From assembly GCA_001643675.2 (NCBI GenBank), contig LSRY02000025.1:1242001-1306000 (forward strand): 64,000 nt of DNA, written 5' to 3'. Position 1 is the first letter of the stretch, and each line of letters opens with the position of its first letter. Made by a program: the position numbers and the translations under genes. Origin of the DNA: Monocercomonoides exilis. Lineage: Eukaryota > Preaxostyla > Oxymonadida > Polymastigidae. The notes under the pieces were generated by a model. The model was not told the DNA's origin. It saw nothing but the letters and a program-made list of their open reading frames with translations, and searched no databases. Positions 45,229 through 57,060 of the stretch are shown here, one piece after another.

Positions 45229-45409
45229 CTTCTCTTCATCTTCTTCATCTTCTTCATCTTCTTCATCTTCTTCATCTTCTTCATCTTCTTCATCTTCTTC
45301 ATCTTCTTCTTCTTCTTCATCTTCTTCATCTTCTTCATCTTCTTCATCTTCTTCATCTTCTTCATCTTCTTCATCTTCTTCATCTTCTTCATCTTCTTCT
45401 TCTTCTTCA

Positions 45410-45441
<32 letters not shown>

Positions 45442-45478
45442 ATCATCATCATCTTCTTCTTCTTCTTCTTCAACAGAT
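45229..45478. repeat. (TCTTCA)n / (TCT)n simple repeat
   Basis: A 250-nt tract of TCTTCA units. On the minus strand (45495-45001) it encodes Asp-Glu-Glu repeats followed by about 75 complex residues, so it may be the acidic tract of a decayed protein gene; no domain is visible. Confidence 0.9.
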
Positions 45479-45960
45479 TCTTCTTCTCCATTCACATTCA
45501 GTGAAAATGTCGCTTTGCTTGAATCACCAGGTCTTCGTGTGTGTTTGTTTGAGCAAACGGAAGAAGAAAGAGAGAAAGAGAAAGCGAAAAAAGAAGGAAA
45601 AGCTAAAAAAATGAGAAATTCAAAAAGGATAAAGAAAATTATGAGAAAAATATGAAGAATAATGAGAAAGAGGAGTGGAAAGGAGAGAAAAAGAAAAAAG
45701 GGGTAAAGGAAAAGAAAGTTAAAGAAAAGGAAAAGATGAAAAAGATGAAAAAGAAGAAAACATTGGACAAATCAAACAAAAAATCACTTCTTCCAACCAA
45801 ACAACTCCCTCCCCCAATCATCTTCACTTCAATTCAACTAATCATTCCACATCTTCTTTCGTTTCTCGTTTATCCTCAGTACCTTCTCATTCTTCTCTTC
45901 CTCCTCTTCCTCTTCCTCTTCTTCCTCTTCCTCTTCTTCACCTTCTCCATCTTCTCCTTT

Positions 45961-46793
45961 CTATTTCTTCATTCGTTTCAATTTTTTCTTTCCCATCTCT
46001 TTTTCCTCCTGCATCACACCTTCATCCACATCTTCCTCTTCTTCAATAAATATAACTTCTTTTGTTGCATTGTCGTTGACTTGTTTTTGGTCAGTGAGAA
46101 CTTTGCGGCGAATTGGCTCAATGTCAGAATCTTCAGTCTCATCGTAATTTTCGTTATCATCAATATTTTCAGTTGAAAGCTTATTTGGAAAAATAATTCT
46201 GCCTTCTTCATTCTCTTTATCAATAACTTTCAACTTCTCTAATCTCCTTTTATATAATGAAATTGTTGAGGACCCTGTTGAAACATCTTCTTTGCAAATG
46301 TATTGACGGCTTGTTGATTGTTTTTTGTTCAAATGAAAAACACTTTCAAATGAGATCTTTCTCCATCTACTAACGGAAGAATTGAAAAAAGGAGTCACTT
46401 CAATTTGTGCTTTAGTGGATCTCCAACACAAATAAGTTTTTATATCCTTCACGACAAGCTTCAAGCTTGTCTTTGGCTTGATTCTGGGAGAGTAATCGAT
46501 GATGAATCTCTCCAATCTTTTATCCTCCTTTCTTTCATTTTTTGGGAATGCTTTGTGAAAGAAAGTGATCAAATCCTTGAGGGTGGAGATGTCCTTGCGA
46601 GATCTTTGAACGATTCTCGCAAGGACTCCAAATTCCCCATCAACCTCGCTTTTCCCGTGACCTTCTCCGAAAAAGGAAAGCGAGGTTGTATCAAATGTTT
46701 CATGAATGGAGGAAGACGGATGAAGCAAAAAAAAGAGAAAGCAGCCGTTTCTGAAGTGTGGACCGCAGTCTGTCCACACTTTCAGATGAGAAT
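45961..46793 (-). pseudogene. Transposase-like gene, 3' part, split off by the hAT insertion
   Basis: From 46785 this is the continuation of the frame interrupted at 56173, with one copy of the duplicated ATGAGAAT (46786-46793) at the junction. It reads LKVWTDCGPHFRNGC and FFGEGHGKSEVDGEFG, which resemble the second Asp and the HGK..DG blocks of a DDE-type transposase-like family with an R-x-D-x-C-x-x-C motif. It ends in a Lys/Glu-rich tail. By itself it lacks a start; the frame continues leftwards into the hAT end (SQRPN) only by chance. Confidence 0.82.
46786..46793. repeat. 8-bp target-site duplication, left copy (ATGAGAAT)
   Basis: Identical to 56173-56180 and directly abutting the left terminal inverted repeat; 8 bp is the hallmark length for hAT insertions. 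Confidence 0.95.
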
Positions 46794-47455
46794 TAGGCCT
46801 TTGCGACACAGAAAAAATTTTCGTTTGTGTCGGTCGTTTAAGTCGGCTCGTGTCGGAATCAATTTATGAGTAAAAAATCTTTCAAATAAATATTTTCTTT
46901 TTAAAAAAATTTCAAATTAACAAACTTTTCTTTATTTTTTGTGTATTCAGGAAAAAAATAAATTTTTTTATAAAAAATTCCCATTATTCTTTTTGAATTT
47001 AAAAATTTTAATGGGATTGATCAAATATTTTCTGGATGTTTTGTTGTTTTTTCAAGCAAATACAAATTCAGTCAATCTTCTTTTTGAATGAATAAGATGA
47101 AAAATTAATATGTTCACATATTAACCACACAAAAGATGGTTGTTTTCGGTTCCAACAACTGTGTTTTCTGTTTTTTTTTTTGATATATAAAAAGTCGTGA
47201 ATTTAATCATTTCAGTTTGTTGATCTTCATTATGAATGTTTTATTTTGAACGCCAATCAGTTTTCTTTGAAGTTTGAGATTGCTTTATGCAAACAAAGAA
47301 TAACAGATAAATGAGAAAAAGAAGGGGCTATCTAGGAATAAAATGAAATGAAAACATATATCGATGTGACAAAATGAACAGTGAAGAAGAATAGTGAAAA
47401 AGCAGAAAAGGAAATTTGAAGAAAAAATAACAACAAAATTTTGAAGAAAAAAGAT

Positions 47456-47456
<1 letters not shown>

Positions 47457-47516
<60 letters not shown>
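47457..47516. repeat. T60 homopolymer
   Basis: Sixty consecutive T on the plus strand, directly before the pseudokinase fragment inside the hAT element. It could be a reverse-transcription-derived poly(A) tail read on the minus strand, or slippage. Confidence 0.9.
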
Positions 47517-47517
<1 letters not shown>

Positions 47518-48240
47518 GAGTCGTTGAATATTTTAAATCTGAGAGTGATCAGCAATTCACATTTACAGAAAATATCTCCACAAAGTCGCTGAATGGGCAT
47601 TGGAAAAAGTTGAGGAAGAAGAGACAAGAAAGCAAACACTATCACCTTCAATTTTCTCGGCTGACACAGAAACAACTTTTGAAAAGCAGAAGATTTGTGC
47701 CCTCTTTCTCATCCATTTCGATCTTTGTGAATACAAAGGATTGCTCGTCTCCTCATGAAAAACTGATTGCTTACTCAAAGGATTCGTTGTCTATGCTGCA
47801 ACATGGGATGAACGAGAAGAAAGAGATGGCAATTGGCACTCTGCAGGAGAGGGAGCAGACAGCAGCTCAAATCCTGTTCTGGGTGGCAAATGGAGCTCTC
47901 AACTCATTTGATGAAATGAAAATTCCGCTTCAATCACTGGCAAATCTGAGTCCGCATATTGTATTGTTCTCGGAGCATATGATCATCACAATTGCACTTC
48001 ATTTTGACAGTTCAACCGACTCAGACAAGTCATCCATCTCATCCACTTCCACGATTGTGACACTTCGTCTGATGGCTCGCTGATGAATAAGAATGGAAAA
48101 GACTCTCCACCACCTTCATCAGCGTTTGAGGACGAGGCAGACAATAGAGAGGAGTGTCTGAGGTGGAAAGCGCCAGAGCTGCAGATGAACAAGAAGATGA
48201 GGGCAACAAAGGAATCGGTACTGTTCTCAATTGGGATGTT
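47517..48240 (+). pseudogene. Pseudokinase tail fragment carried in the hAT element
   Basis: It matches the tail of the beta-helix receptor, including the juxtamembrane linker (LEKVEEEE) and CSSPHEKL, QREQTAAQILFWVANGAL, NLSPHIVLFSEHM and LRWKAPEL. A frameshift near 47650 and another near 48070 separate the pieces, and it ends after SIGML. It is decayed. Confidence 0.8.
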
Positions 48241-48699
48241 GTGGATAAAGTTCTTAATAGAAGTTATTTTTTTGTTCTTAGAAAATATTCGTTTGTGAAT
48301 TTTGTTTTTTTCTATATTTCATGACCAACATTTCAACATTCCATGTTTTTCATTTCTTATCATTGTTTCTCTTATTTTTGAAGTTACTCATTTTTGTTCT
48401 CATATTTCACATATGTTTCATCTATTTTAATAATATATTTAATATAAATATTTTGTTGATCTGAACTTTTGTATTGATTTATTTTTGTTTTCTATGCACT
48501 TCACCTTATTTATTTTCTATGTTTGCTCCTGTTATTATTTAAATTTTTAATTATCAATATTTCTGATTCTGGATGAAGAATATGAAATTAACAAATAAAA
48601 AAACATTAATTAATTATGTCCATTTGTCGTTAAATCAGTTTTTCAAAGCTTCGTTTTCAAATGTTTGATTTTTGATTAATGCAGGAATTAACCACTCCT
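48241..48699. other. AT-rich spacer inside the hAT element
   Basis: AT-rich; nothing coding seen. Confidence 0.5.
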
Positions 48700-50178
48700 C
48701 TTCTTCTTTCCTGGACTTTAACTTTTCTTTTGATCTTTTCATTCTTCTGTTTCTTCATTTTTTCATCTTCAATCAATTTCACGCATTCATTCTGCACAGT
48801 TCACACATCCTGAATCGCCTCCTCAAAGTTCTTCACCAGCAACAGCCCAACAGACTTGAAGAACGTCACCACCGAACCAGAAACAGCCACTATCTGCTCT
48901 GTTGCAGCTTTTCACTCAGCTCTCATCAGCCATGTGATCGAATGCTCCGAAATGTGTTCGAACCAAACCGCTCTCTTCAGTTCCACCATCGCCAGGTGAA
49001 ACTCTTCAATCAGTTTGTTCAGCGCAATGAATGCATATTCTTGTCCACACCTCTCTGTTCTTCCCGAACGTTGCAAGTTATTCTGAGTGACTATCTGCGC
49101 ATTTGTTTCAATAATCAGACACACTTGCAGAACATTAATTTTTCACTCTGCAATATCAGTGGCAATCAGCACAGCAATGTTTCTCATCATGAATGGCCGC
49201 AGCGTCTGTTCTTTCCGCCTGTGGACAATGCTATCATGCAACGGCTTACAGTTGAAAGACTTCAAGTTTGCACACACGTTCAATACGATCGCATCAGCAT
49301 TCTGGTCGCATAATATGATCAGTCATCTGTGGATTCCTCCAAATGTCTTCTGACGGTTTAAGATAATATCGCTCTGCTTTTTTTGTGAGGTCTTCATCAC
49401 ATTGTGCTTCACACGCAATGAAATGGCAAACATATCCGATCCCACGAGATCAGTCCACACTGAATTTGGTTTTTGTTAGTAGAAAGTGTCTTCTTCGATG
49501 ATTGAACCACGGTGGCAACTTGTCAAAGAACAAAAGGATCTTTGTGCCAAAATGCTCAGCGGAGAGGTTTTCAGAGGATGAAGTTGAGTTTTGTTGAAGT
49601 AGAGGAGTTGGAAGAAGAAAACTTGAAGTGAATTGGAGATGGAGATGGAAAGGAAACAGGCGGAGGAAAGCTTTGTGCAAAATCGGACCATCCAAAGAAT
49701 GTTCTTTCATGTTCACTTTCACCTTCTCTATCATTTTTGTCTCCATTTGAAGCTTCCTGAAATGATGCAAGATCAAATAACATGATTTTCTCCACATCTG
49801 ACATGAACGCAAAGTCCAACATCCTGTCAATCTTATTTATCGCAAAAAAACTCAAAATACTTCAACTTCTCCCTTTCCATTTTTCACTGCTTTCTTCTGC
49901 AGCAAAAAAGAGTCCCTCTATTTCGAGCTGCTCAAATCTTGGTTCTTCTATTGGAAGATTTATATTTGTTTAATGCGATTGATTAGTCAGTTGGAAAATG
50001 GAAATACCATGCATATTCCTCTAGTTTTCGTGCAATTCAGCTTCGTGGTCTGTTCTCCACATTCATCGTTTCCATTTATTTGCATTCTGTTTGTGGTTTT
50101 GTAAACACTAGAGTGAAAGCATTTTATCTGCATAAGGTGAATTCTAAGACTCTTCCAGACAAATCTCAGTTGATTCAT
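48700..50178 (-). pseudogene. DEAD-box RNA helicase relic, copy B, inside the hAT element
   Basis: The minus strand reads FFAINKIDRMLDFAFMSDVE near 49795-49855, matching the motif II region of copy A (FAIDEIDRILNFGFVPDVE) with the DEAD residues lost. Near 49040-49080 it reads LQRSGRTERCGQEYAFIA, a motif VI-like HRxGRTxR region. Frames change and stops intervene. It follows a pseudokinase fragment as copy A does, so the two blocks are paralogous. Confidence 0.68.
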
Positions 50179-50584
50179 TAAAAGAAGTAAAAAAAATGAA
50201 GAATACGAAGAATATGAAGATTACGAAGATGATGATGATAAGATGAATTAGAAGAAACTGATGCTTTTTCCTTGTTTGAATTCAACTCTGCTTTTATAAC
50301 AGACACATTTGTGAGTGTGGCAATCACATCCAAATGCCAAGCGGCTACTGCCAGATGGATGGAGAGAAAGCTTCTAGTCAAATAGCAGCTGCATTTTCGA
50401 GCAGTTGGCTGGCTGGGGAGAGAAGAGAAGGAAAAAAAATGAATGCAATGAGGGCGAATACGTGTGTGGCTGTTGTGTTGAGGTATCTTTTGTTAACGAA
50501 TAAGAGGAAGAGGAAGAAGAAGAAGAAGGGTTGATTGATGAAGGAATTGATGAAAACATTGGAATCTGAGAGAATGATAGAACA

Positions 50585-51629
50585 TCAACAGGAGAAGAAG
50601 GGAGGAGGAAGAAGACAGAGAAGAGGAAGAAGAGGAATCAGAGAGAATAGGAGAAGGAGGAGGGGAAGTAGAAGAAGGTGGAGGAAAAGAGGAAAGAGTG
50701 GTTGAGTTTGGAGAAGAGGAAGAGGAGGAGGAGGAGAAGAAAAGGATGAAGAGGAAGAAGAGGAAGAAGAGGAAGAAGAGGAAGAAAAGGAGAAAGAAGA
50801 AGAAAAGGATGAAGAGGAAGAAGAGGAGCGACGGTGAATGTGGCGAGGGGACATACGCGACGGAGGTTTCTGGAACTCATTCAGGTTTTTTAGTTGAAGA
50901 AGAAGAAGTAGAAGGAGGAGGAGAAGAAGGAGTAGGAGGAGGAGGAGGAAAAGGAGGTGGAGGTGAACGCAACGAAGGAGAAGAATGAGAAGAAGGTGAG
51001 AGAGAAGAAGATTTTTCATATTGAGGAGACGAGGAAGTTCCGGCAGATGGTGGAAGGATTGTGACAGATGAAGATGAAACAGCGAATGAAGGGATGTTTG
51101 TGTGGTGTGTGTTAGGTGAAGAAAGCGAATTCTCTCTCGAAATAGCAGAACCATCTGCAGATATAATTGTTGCGGAAGAAGAAGAAAATTGACATGTCTC
51201 AAAACAATCTGTTCCTCTGAGTAGATGCCTCATCATGCATGAAAACATTGCAGGTGGCGGAGGAGGTTGAGGGAGGGTTGGTGGAAGAGGTGGAAGAGGA
51301 GGAAGAGGCAGCGTGTCTGAAGAGTGTGAAGGCAGAGAAGGCATCTGCACACAAGAACAATCAGATCCTTCACAAGCACTTCCAAAGGGAATTTTCGACA
51401 ATATCGGTGTGTGGCAGACACTCTCAAACTGTGTGATGCCAGATAGAAACAACTGCGATGCAGATGGCTGGCTGGCTGATGAACAATTGAAATCACAATC
51501 ACATCTACTCGAATTAGAGATCATATATGAAGAGGAATATGAAGAATAAGAATAAGAAGAAGAAGAAGAAGAAGATGATGACGACGACGATGACGATGAA
51601 GGAGAAGAAGGAGAAAAAGTTGACAACAT
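50585..51629 (-). other. Ser/Pro-rich open frame in the hAT element
   Basis: The frame 51629-50877 encodes 250 residues with Ser and Pro runs around a more complex stretch (ITQFESVCHTPILSKIPFGS) and ends in a stop. A second frame continues with Ser/Leu runs from simple GAAGAG-type repeats. It may be the low-complexity N-terminal part of the helicase relic next to it or a separate decayed gene. No domain is visible. Confidence 0.3.
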
Positions 51630-51708
51630 TCAAGATATCAAGGAAGATGAAGAGTGAGTTAATGAAAACGTGTGAGGACAATACCAATAATTTTTTTATT
51701 TGCGCCTG

Positions 51709-52041
51709 ATGTATAAGTCAACCAATTCGAAGCAACGGATAGAAAATGGAGCTAACAAAATGGAGCGGCGATGGTGCGTGAAGAAAGATTCAGAAGATGA
51801 GTTCAATCAATAATGGTTTTCAAAAGACGATGATAAAGGAAGTGGAGAAAAAGATGATGAAGAAGATATCGAAGCAGATGTTAACTGGCAGAGTGGAGAA
51901 TGTGCGGAGGAAGAAGAATGGTGGAGAGAAGCAAGTTGGAAAAGACAATTAAGACATGTGTTTCGATCAAGAGGAAATATACGGCAGGAGAAATGTGAAA
52001 TGATAAAAGAGTGGCATGCGCAGGGCAGAAGATTGGAATGA
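51709..52041 (+). pseudogene. Charged protein fragment with one in-frame stop
   Basis: From the ATG at 51709 one frame runs 110 codons with a single TAA at 51811. Composition is protein-like: KKDSEDEFNQ, then after the stop WFSKDDDKGSGEKDDEED and EEWWREASWKRQLRHVFRS. It ends at a TGA at 52041. I do not recognise it. It is probably the C-terminal part of a decayed gene carried by the element. Confidence 0.4.
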
Positions 52042-52891
52042 ATAGACGTTGAGTGAAATAATGTTGAAAAAAATGATAACGAATTCATTTAAGAAAATAA
52101 ACATGAAATTCTCAAAAATAAATGGTATAACTTCTTTATATTCAAACAATCAAATGATTTTGAAATGGAAAAGGAACGTCAAGGTTGAGATTTTCTTTAA
52201 AAAAAACATTAACTTCAATCAATGTGAAAAATGTTACTTGTAGAAACAACTGTTTTAAAAAACTTCATAATAAAACGGAATGATGGATGAAAATTGAAAA
52301 AATTAAAAACGAAAACAACAAAAAAACACGAATAAGTGAAACAGATAAGCGTATGCAACTGATTTGTTAACGTTAATGCAGATTATGCATGTTTCAATGC
52401 AAAATATTGTTATTTCCAAAAATTGCGAAAAGAAATATGTGAAGAATGAACTTGATCTGTTTTTGCCTTATGAAAATACAGAAATAAATCACAATTTATA
52501 ACTAAACAATAGCAAACATTCCATTTCCACGTTCTTTTCATTAACTATGCTTCAACAAATTGCGAAAAGTTGAACCGTTTATGGAACTTCTAAATATTCA
52601 TGAAAGAATAAAAATTTGATAAATATATAAATAAAATATTGTTAAATAACAGTTATTGATGTTTGTTTCTTTGTCAACCTTGAGAACTTGCTTGTCTTCA
52701 CCACTTCAAGGAAACCTATGAAAAGTTGAAAAATGTTTAATTAACAAAACTGATAAGACAAAACAAATACTAATCAAATCTCGCACAACACAAGGAATAA
52801 ATAAAACAGTTTAATATAGAAAATTTCAAATATTTCCAAACCAGTTCAGATACAGTGCATGATCTTTATTGTTTTGTAATCAGTTTATTGT
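52042..52891. other. AT-rich spacer, 3' of the hAT transposase gene
   Basis: AT-rich with no ORF of note; it separates the cargo from the transposase gene. Confidence 0.55.
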
Positions 52892-55877
52892 TTATAACAA
52901 AAGAAGAGAATTTAACGATTCCAAAGAAAGTGAATGCCTTCGATCGCCACAGATTCTTTTTAGCCTTGAAAAAAGGCGCTCGCATGATGCCTCACTACAG
53001 GGCGATGAGATCAATGCGTATGACAAATTGGCATAAATGTTGGGCAAAACTCCTTGCTTTGCTATTTCGTAGTAATAAACCATCCATTTGTCTTGAAAAA
53101 TCGATTGATCACAACAAATAAAATTTGAAGAATGCAAAGAAATTATCTGCTTTCTTATATCGGAGTTCATAGAAAAAAGAACAGAATTTGCATAATCGTT
53201 GAATCCACTTTTGATTCGAGGAAACCAGTCACTTGAAATAGTCTCGAGAATTGTTGATAATGCTTTGGTCCTTTCATCTGAATTTTCTAAATCATCTGTT
53301 GGAAGTTGTTTGCTCGATCCAAGTAAAAACAGTTCGTCAACGATATTTTCATTGGAAGAATAATTGAAAACACTTGAACTTTCTTCAGTTGATGAATCGC
53401 AATAGGTAACCTGTGAGCTTTCAATTGATTCACAAGAGTTTCTTGTGTTATATACAAATTGTTCTTTTGGAATGGTTGTTGATTCTGTCTCTTCATTGAA
53501 CTCATCGTAATCATTTTCGGTGTCATCATCTATAATACCTAATGTTTCTAAAATAAGCTGATTCTGTAAATCATCATTCGGCTCATCGCTTGAATCCTTT
53601 GTGGATAAATTATTTGTTAAATAATTGATCAATTTAAAAAGAATATCGTTGTTCAAAACAGAACTTGAAGGTGAAAATATTGTCTGTGTAATATCCGGTA
53701 CTGGTGTTTGTGCAGATGAAACAGATGCAGATTCTTTTTCCTTTTTTTCTATTTTCGTTTCAAGTTGTTGAAGCGAATAATGAAATGCATTCACAGATAA
53801 AGGAGATCCGAAATTTATCTGTTGTGTTGGTAAAATAAATGTTGGTTTTAAAAATACCGAAGAATTCTGCAATTGTTGATTGGAAAGAAGATAACTGTTT
53901 GCACAATTATCCTTTGCTGTGTCTTGACTCGAAGGAATTTTCATGTTCTCTTGTTGAGCACAAGATATTGTTGAAAATGTTACAGGTGTTATCGATGATG
54001 CTGAAGAAGAAGAGCTGAGAAATGAATTATGCGTTATTTGTGAATGTGTCTTCAGAGTGTTGACAGCAGGATGCGTTGATGAAAAAGGTGATAATTTTTC
54101 TGATGATTTGATAAATTGAGTGAATTCATCTTTAAGAGAATTAAGCTTCGATGAAAAGGAGATCACAAATGAGCTTCGATGGTAAAGTCTCACTCCAATT
54201 GGTGTTAAAGAAAAAGCCAACGCGAATTTGTTACCTCGTTCTCCAGCAAGGAAATAATTATGTAATAAAATCATCAAATGGCAAATGCAAACTTGCCAAT
54301 TCTCATCAGAAAAATAATCAAGATTAATCATCCAAAAATAATAAGCAAACGCTTTAAGTATAAGAGGAAAAACAGATCCCAGTTTAGCGTCATCGTTCTC
54401 GAGCAATAGTTGCAGTTCTCTTAAAGGAAACAGTAATATACCACATCTGATCACATCAAAAATAGAAATATCACCAAAAAACTCAGAAATTGATGGATGT
54501 TTGCAATTAACATAAAAAAAATAACAAATGTCGTATAAACAAAGCCACCTTGTTTTGACAAAGCAAGGGCACGTGGGATTTGTTGGATTTTTCGTTGATG
54601 TTTTCCTGTAGTCTTTGGATATCGTTATAATGGTCTCTTTCAATTGTCTCAAGAATTTGTTTTCGGAAAATAAATGGGTAATAATCAGATTGACTAAATG
54701 ATTTGTGCAGTAAATAAAAAATGGTGGAGTTTGTAATTCATTTTGCCGAGTTTCACAAATAGTTGCATCCTTTGTGAGATTTTGTAACGCTAGCATTTGT
54801 GGTTTCAATCCATCTGTACAAAAACAACGAACCTCCCCATTCGCATCTGACACTTCCTTCATGATAGTATGCGCCAATTTTGTGTAATCTGCAACTGTAA
54901 AACATGCATTGTTCAGGCTCCAAAAAACTGGTTTTCCATTTTCATTCAAGGGAACAACCGTAACAATTGTTAACTTTTTTCCAGCTATAACGCCTCCATC
55001 CATCATGACACCGACCATTTCATTGTTGATTGCTTCATTTCGTTCTTTGATTTTTCTCAAATTTTCGTCTTTGATGAGTAATGATAATTTCCTGCTGGTT
55101 AAAGATGGAAAAATGGTTTCTGAAGATAAAGAAGGGTTTTGTTGAGAAAGTCGAATTAACGTAGAAATGAATGTGTTAAATTCAGATGAATAAGCAGATA
55201 AAAAAGCTATATTGCAATGGCTTATAAGATGAAGGAATTGCTTTATGAGAATACAAAAATCGGAATTGAAAATCTTTTCGACTTTTTTTGGAGGTTTTGA
55301 TAAAATATGAACAGAAGGTTTAGGCTTAAGAAAAGATAACATTGAAGATCCTTTTGTTAAAAAGCATGAATGACTTCTAACGCGATCTGTGTTTTTTCTT
55401 CCAGAAAAGCCGCAGTTTATTCCGTGTTTGCTATTTGGACATAGATAGTAAACATGCCCATCTTTTTTCAATGATCCATCAGGCAAAACTGGCGTGTACG
55501 CAATCCAGAGGGTATTGTTGTTGACTTCAAAGTGTATTTTCCCAATTTCTTCTTTTGTGTTGTTGGGGTGAAGATAATCTAAAAAATTATGAAAATTTTA
55601 TCATTATATTTAAGATCCAAAATAAAAATTTTTAAAACAAACATTTTCCGTTGTTTGTGAATTTTGTGCATATCAAAGTAACAAATGAACATCCTTTTTC
55701 TTTTAATTCAGAAATTTTGTCTGAAAAAGCTTTTTGCTTTGCATGAATACATGAATATTAAAAATTTTAAAGAATTCAAAAGATAATCAATGTTTAACAA
55801 ACTATTTGTGGAATAGATAAGCAGCTTCTTAATTCAGCTGGTAATTCAAAAATGAAACCATCATCCATTTCGGACAT
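52892..55877 (-). CDS. hAT-family transposase, three exons
   Basis: Exons are 55877-55799, 55720-55643 and 55578-52892. Introns of 78 and 64 nt (GTTAAA..TTTTTCAG and GTTTGT..TTTTTTAG) restore one frame of 947 aa. The start follows an in-frame TAA. The N-terminal part has a Cys/His cluster (CPNSKHGINC, then SHSC) that may be a DNA-binding finger of BED type. The middle holds candidate catalytic Asp residues in GVMMDGGV and FCTDGLKPQM, and a KTRW motif. The last 40 residues (SSPCSEASCERLFSRLKR, then RRHSLSLESLN) are the hAT dimerisation/C-terminal signature. A Ser/Asn-rich acidic insert of about 250 residues precedes it. It lies 295 bp inside the right end of the element and should mobilise it. 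The ORF is intact, so it may be active. Confidence 0.88.
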
Positions 55878-56172
55878 TTATTATCGACACAACACGACAG
55901 ATCTTGAGATCCGAATGATCCAGACAGATCTGAACAGATCTTTGTCGAATTGATCTGTCGAAAACCCATTAAATACATCTTTATTAATATTTTAAATAAA
56001 AATAAAAATGAATAATTCTTAACAAAATATTTGAAACTAAATACAACAAATTAATGAAAAATAATTTACTAATAGTGAATGAAAAAAAAATATCTTATCA
56101 ATAAAAAAATGAATTTCTTGTCGGTCGACTTGTCGAAACCATTTTTATAAGTCGGCTTGTCGCAAAGGCCTA
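55878..56172. promoter_or_regulatory. hAT right subterminal region
   Basis: Holds clustered CGACA/TGTCG words and three AGATCT/GATCTG copies between the transposase start codon and the terminal inverted repeat. Such clusters are where hAT transposases usually bind, and the transposase promoter must also lie here. Confidence 0.5.
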
Positions 56173-56180
56173 ATGAGAAT
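56173..56180. repeat. 8-bp target-site duplication, right copy (ATGAGAAT)
   Basis: Exact match to 46786-46793, abutting the right terminal inverted repeat. Confidence 0.95.
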
Positions 56181-57060
56181 GAATATTTATTGATGATTGC
56201 AAATTTTGAAGAGCAATCTTCAAACAATCGGTTGCAAATCTGCAATCTTTGGACAGAATTTCGGAAAGGAAGTGGAAGCAAGTCTTCGATTTTCCATTCT
56301 TCTTGAAATGATGAATAATTACGCAGAGGTGTGATATTTCTTTTTTTGTGTAATAATCTCTGCTTTCTTGAGTTTGTTTGATAGGCAAAGTCCAATTTTG
56401 CTTAAAATCCAATAAAGCCAAAAACTCATTCTCTTGAAGATTCTCGACTTCTTCATTAAACTTCTTGCGCTGAAACTTTTGAATAGTGAAATGAACATTA
56501 AGTGTTTCTATTTCTTGCAATTCTGATGTTGTTAAAATTTTTGTTTTTTCTTTTCTTTCCAAAAATTCTTTTCTAACACACAGATTACACATATCGGTTC
56601 TTCTTTTAGCCTTTTCGATGTTAACTGCCAATCTGTAGAATAATGATCTACAAATTTTAACATCAATTTCATATTTCATTCTTCTGAATAATTCATCTTT
56701 TGAACCAAAGAATATCCTCTTTTCTCCTTTAAACCATTTACAGAGACTTTCATCGGTATTCTTAAAAGAATTGTTTGTCCACATTTCTTTTTCAAATAAT
56801 TCTCTATTTTCTTGAACAACTTTCTCTCTTTTAAATAATCAATTCATATAAATGAATCAGGAAATAAAAAAACTTGTTTAATTTATGTTTTAATATTTTA
56901 GAAAACAAACTTCTCAGATAACTCGGAAATGCGATCGTTGGAATTCGTTAAATATATATCATTAAAAGACGAATCATCAATCGCATAACTAAAAAAACGT
57001 GATGACAAAGCAGGTTCATTTACAATTTCATCATTATGCCTGTCGTAAGAAAAAGGTAAA

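Larger units (their letters stand above)
46794..56172 (-). mobile_element. Complete hAT-type DNA transposon (9379 bp)
   Basis: The left end TAGGCCTTTGCGACA and the right end (its exact complement, TGTCGCAAAGGCCTA apart from the outermost inner base context) form terminal inverted repeats. Both ends are followed inward by clustered TGTCGG/CGACA subterminal motifs; near 55880-55960 there are also repeated CAGATCT/GATCTG motifs. Perfect 8-bp duplications flank the element. It carries its own hAT transposase gene (52892-55877, minus). It also carries about 6 kb of non-transposase DNA with decayed pseudokinase and DEAD-box helicase fragments. Long element, intact ends and perfect duplication imply a recent insertion. 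Confidence 0.93.

Noticed and set aside
45205-45504. Poly-Phe/Ile and Leu/His frames over the TCTTCA repeat
   Set aside because: Products of simple-sequence DNA read in non-coding frames.
47454-48083. 209-aa ORF beginning with poly-Phe as an intact gene
   Set aside because: The start lies in the T60 run and the body is a frameshifted fragment of the receptor tail.
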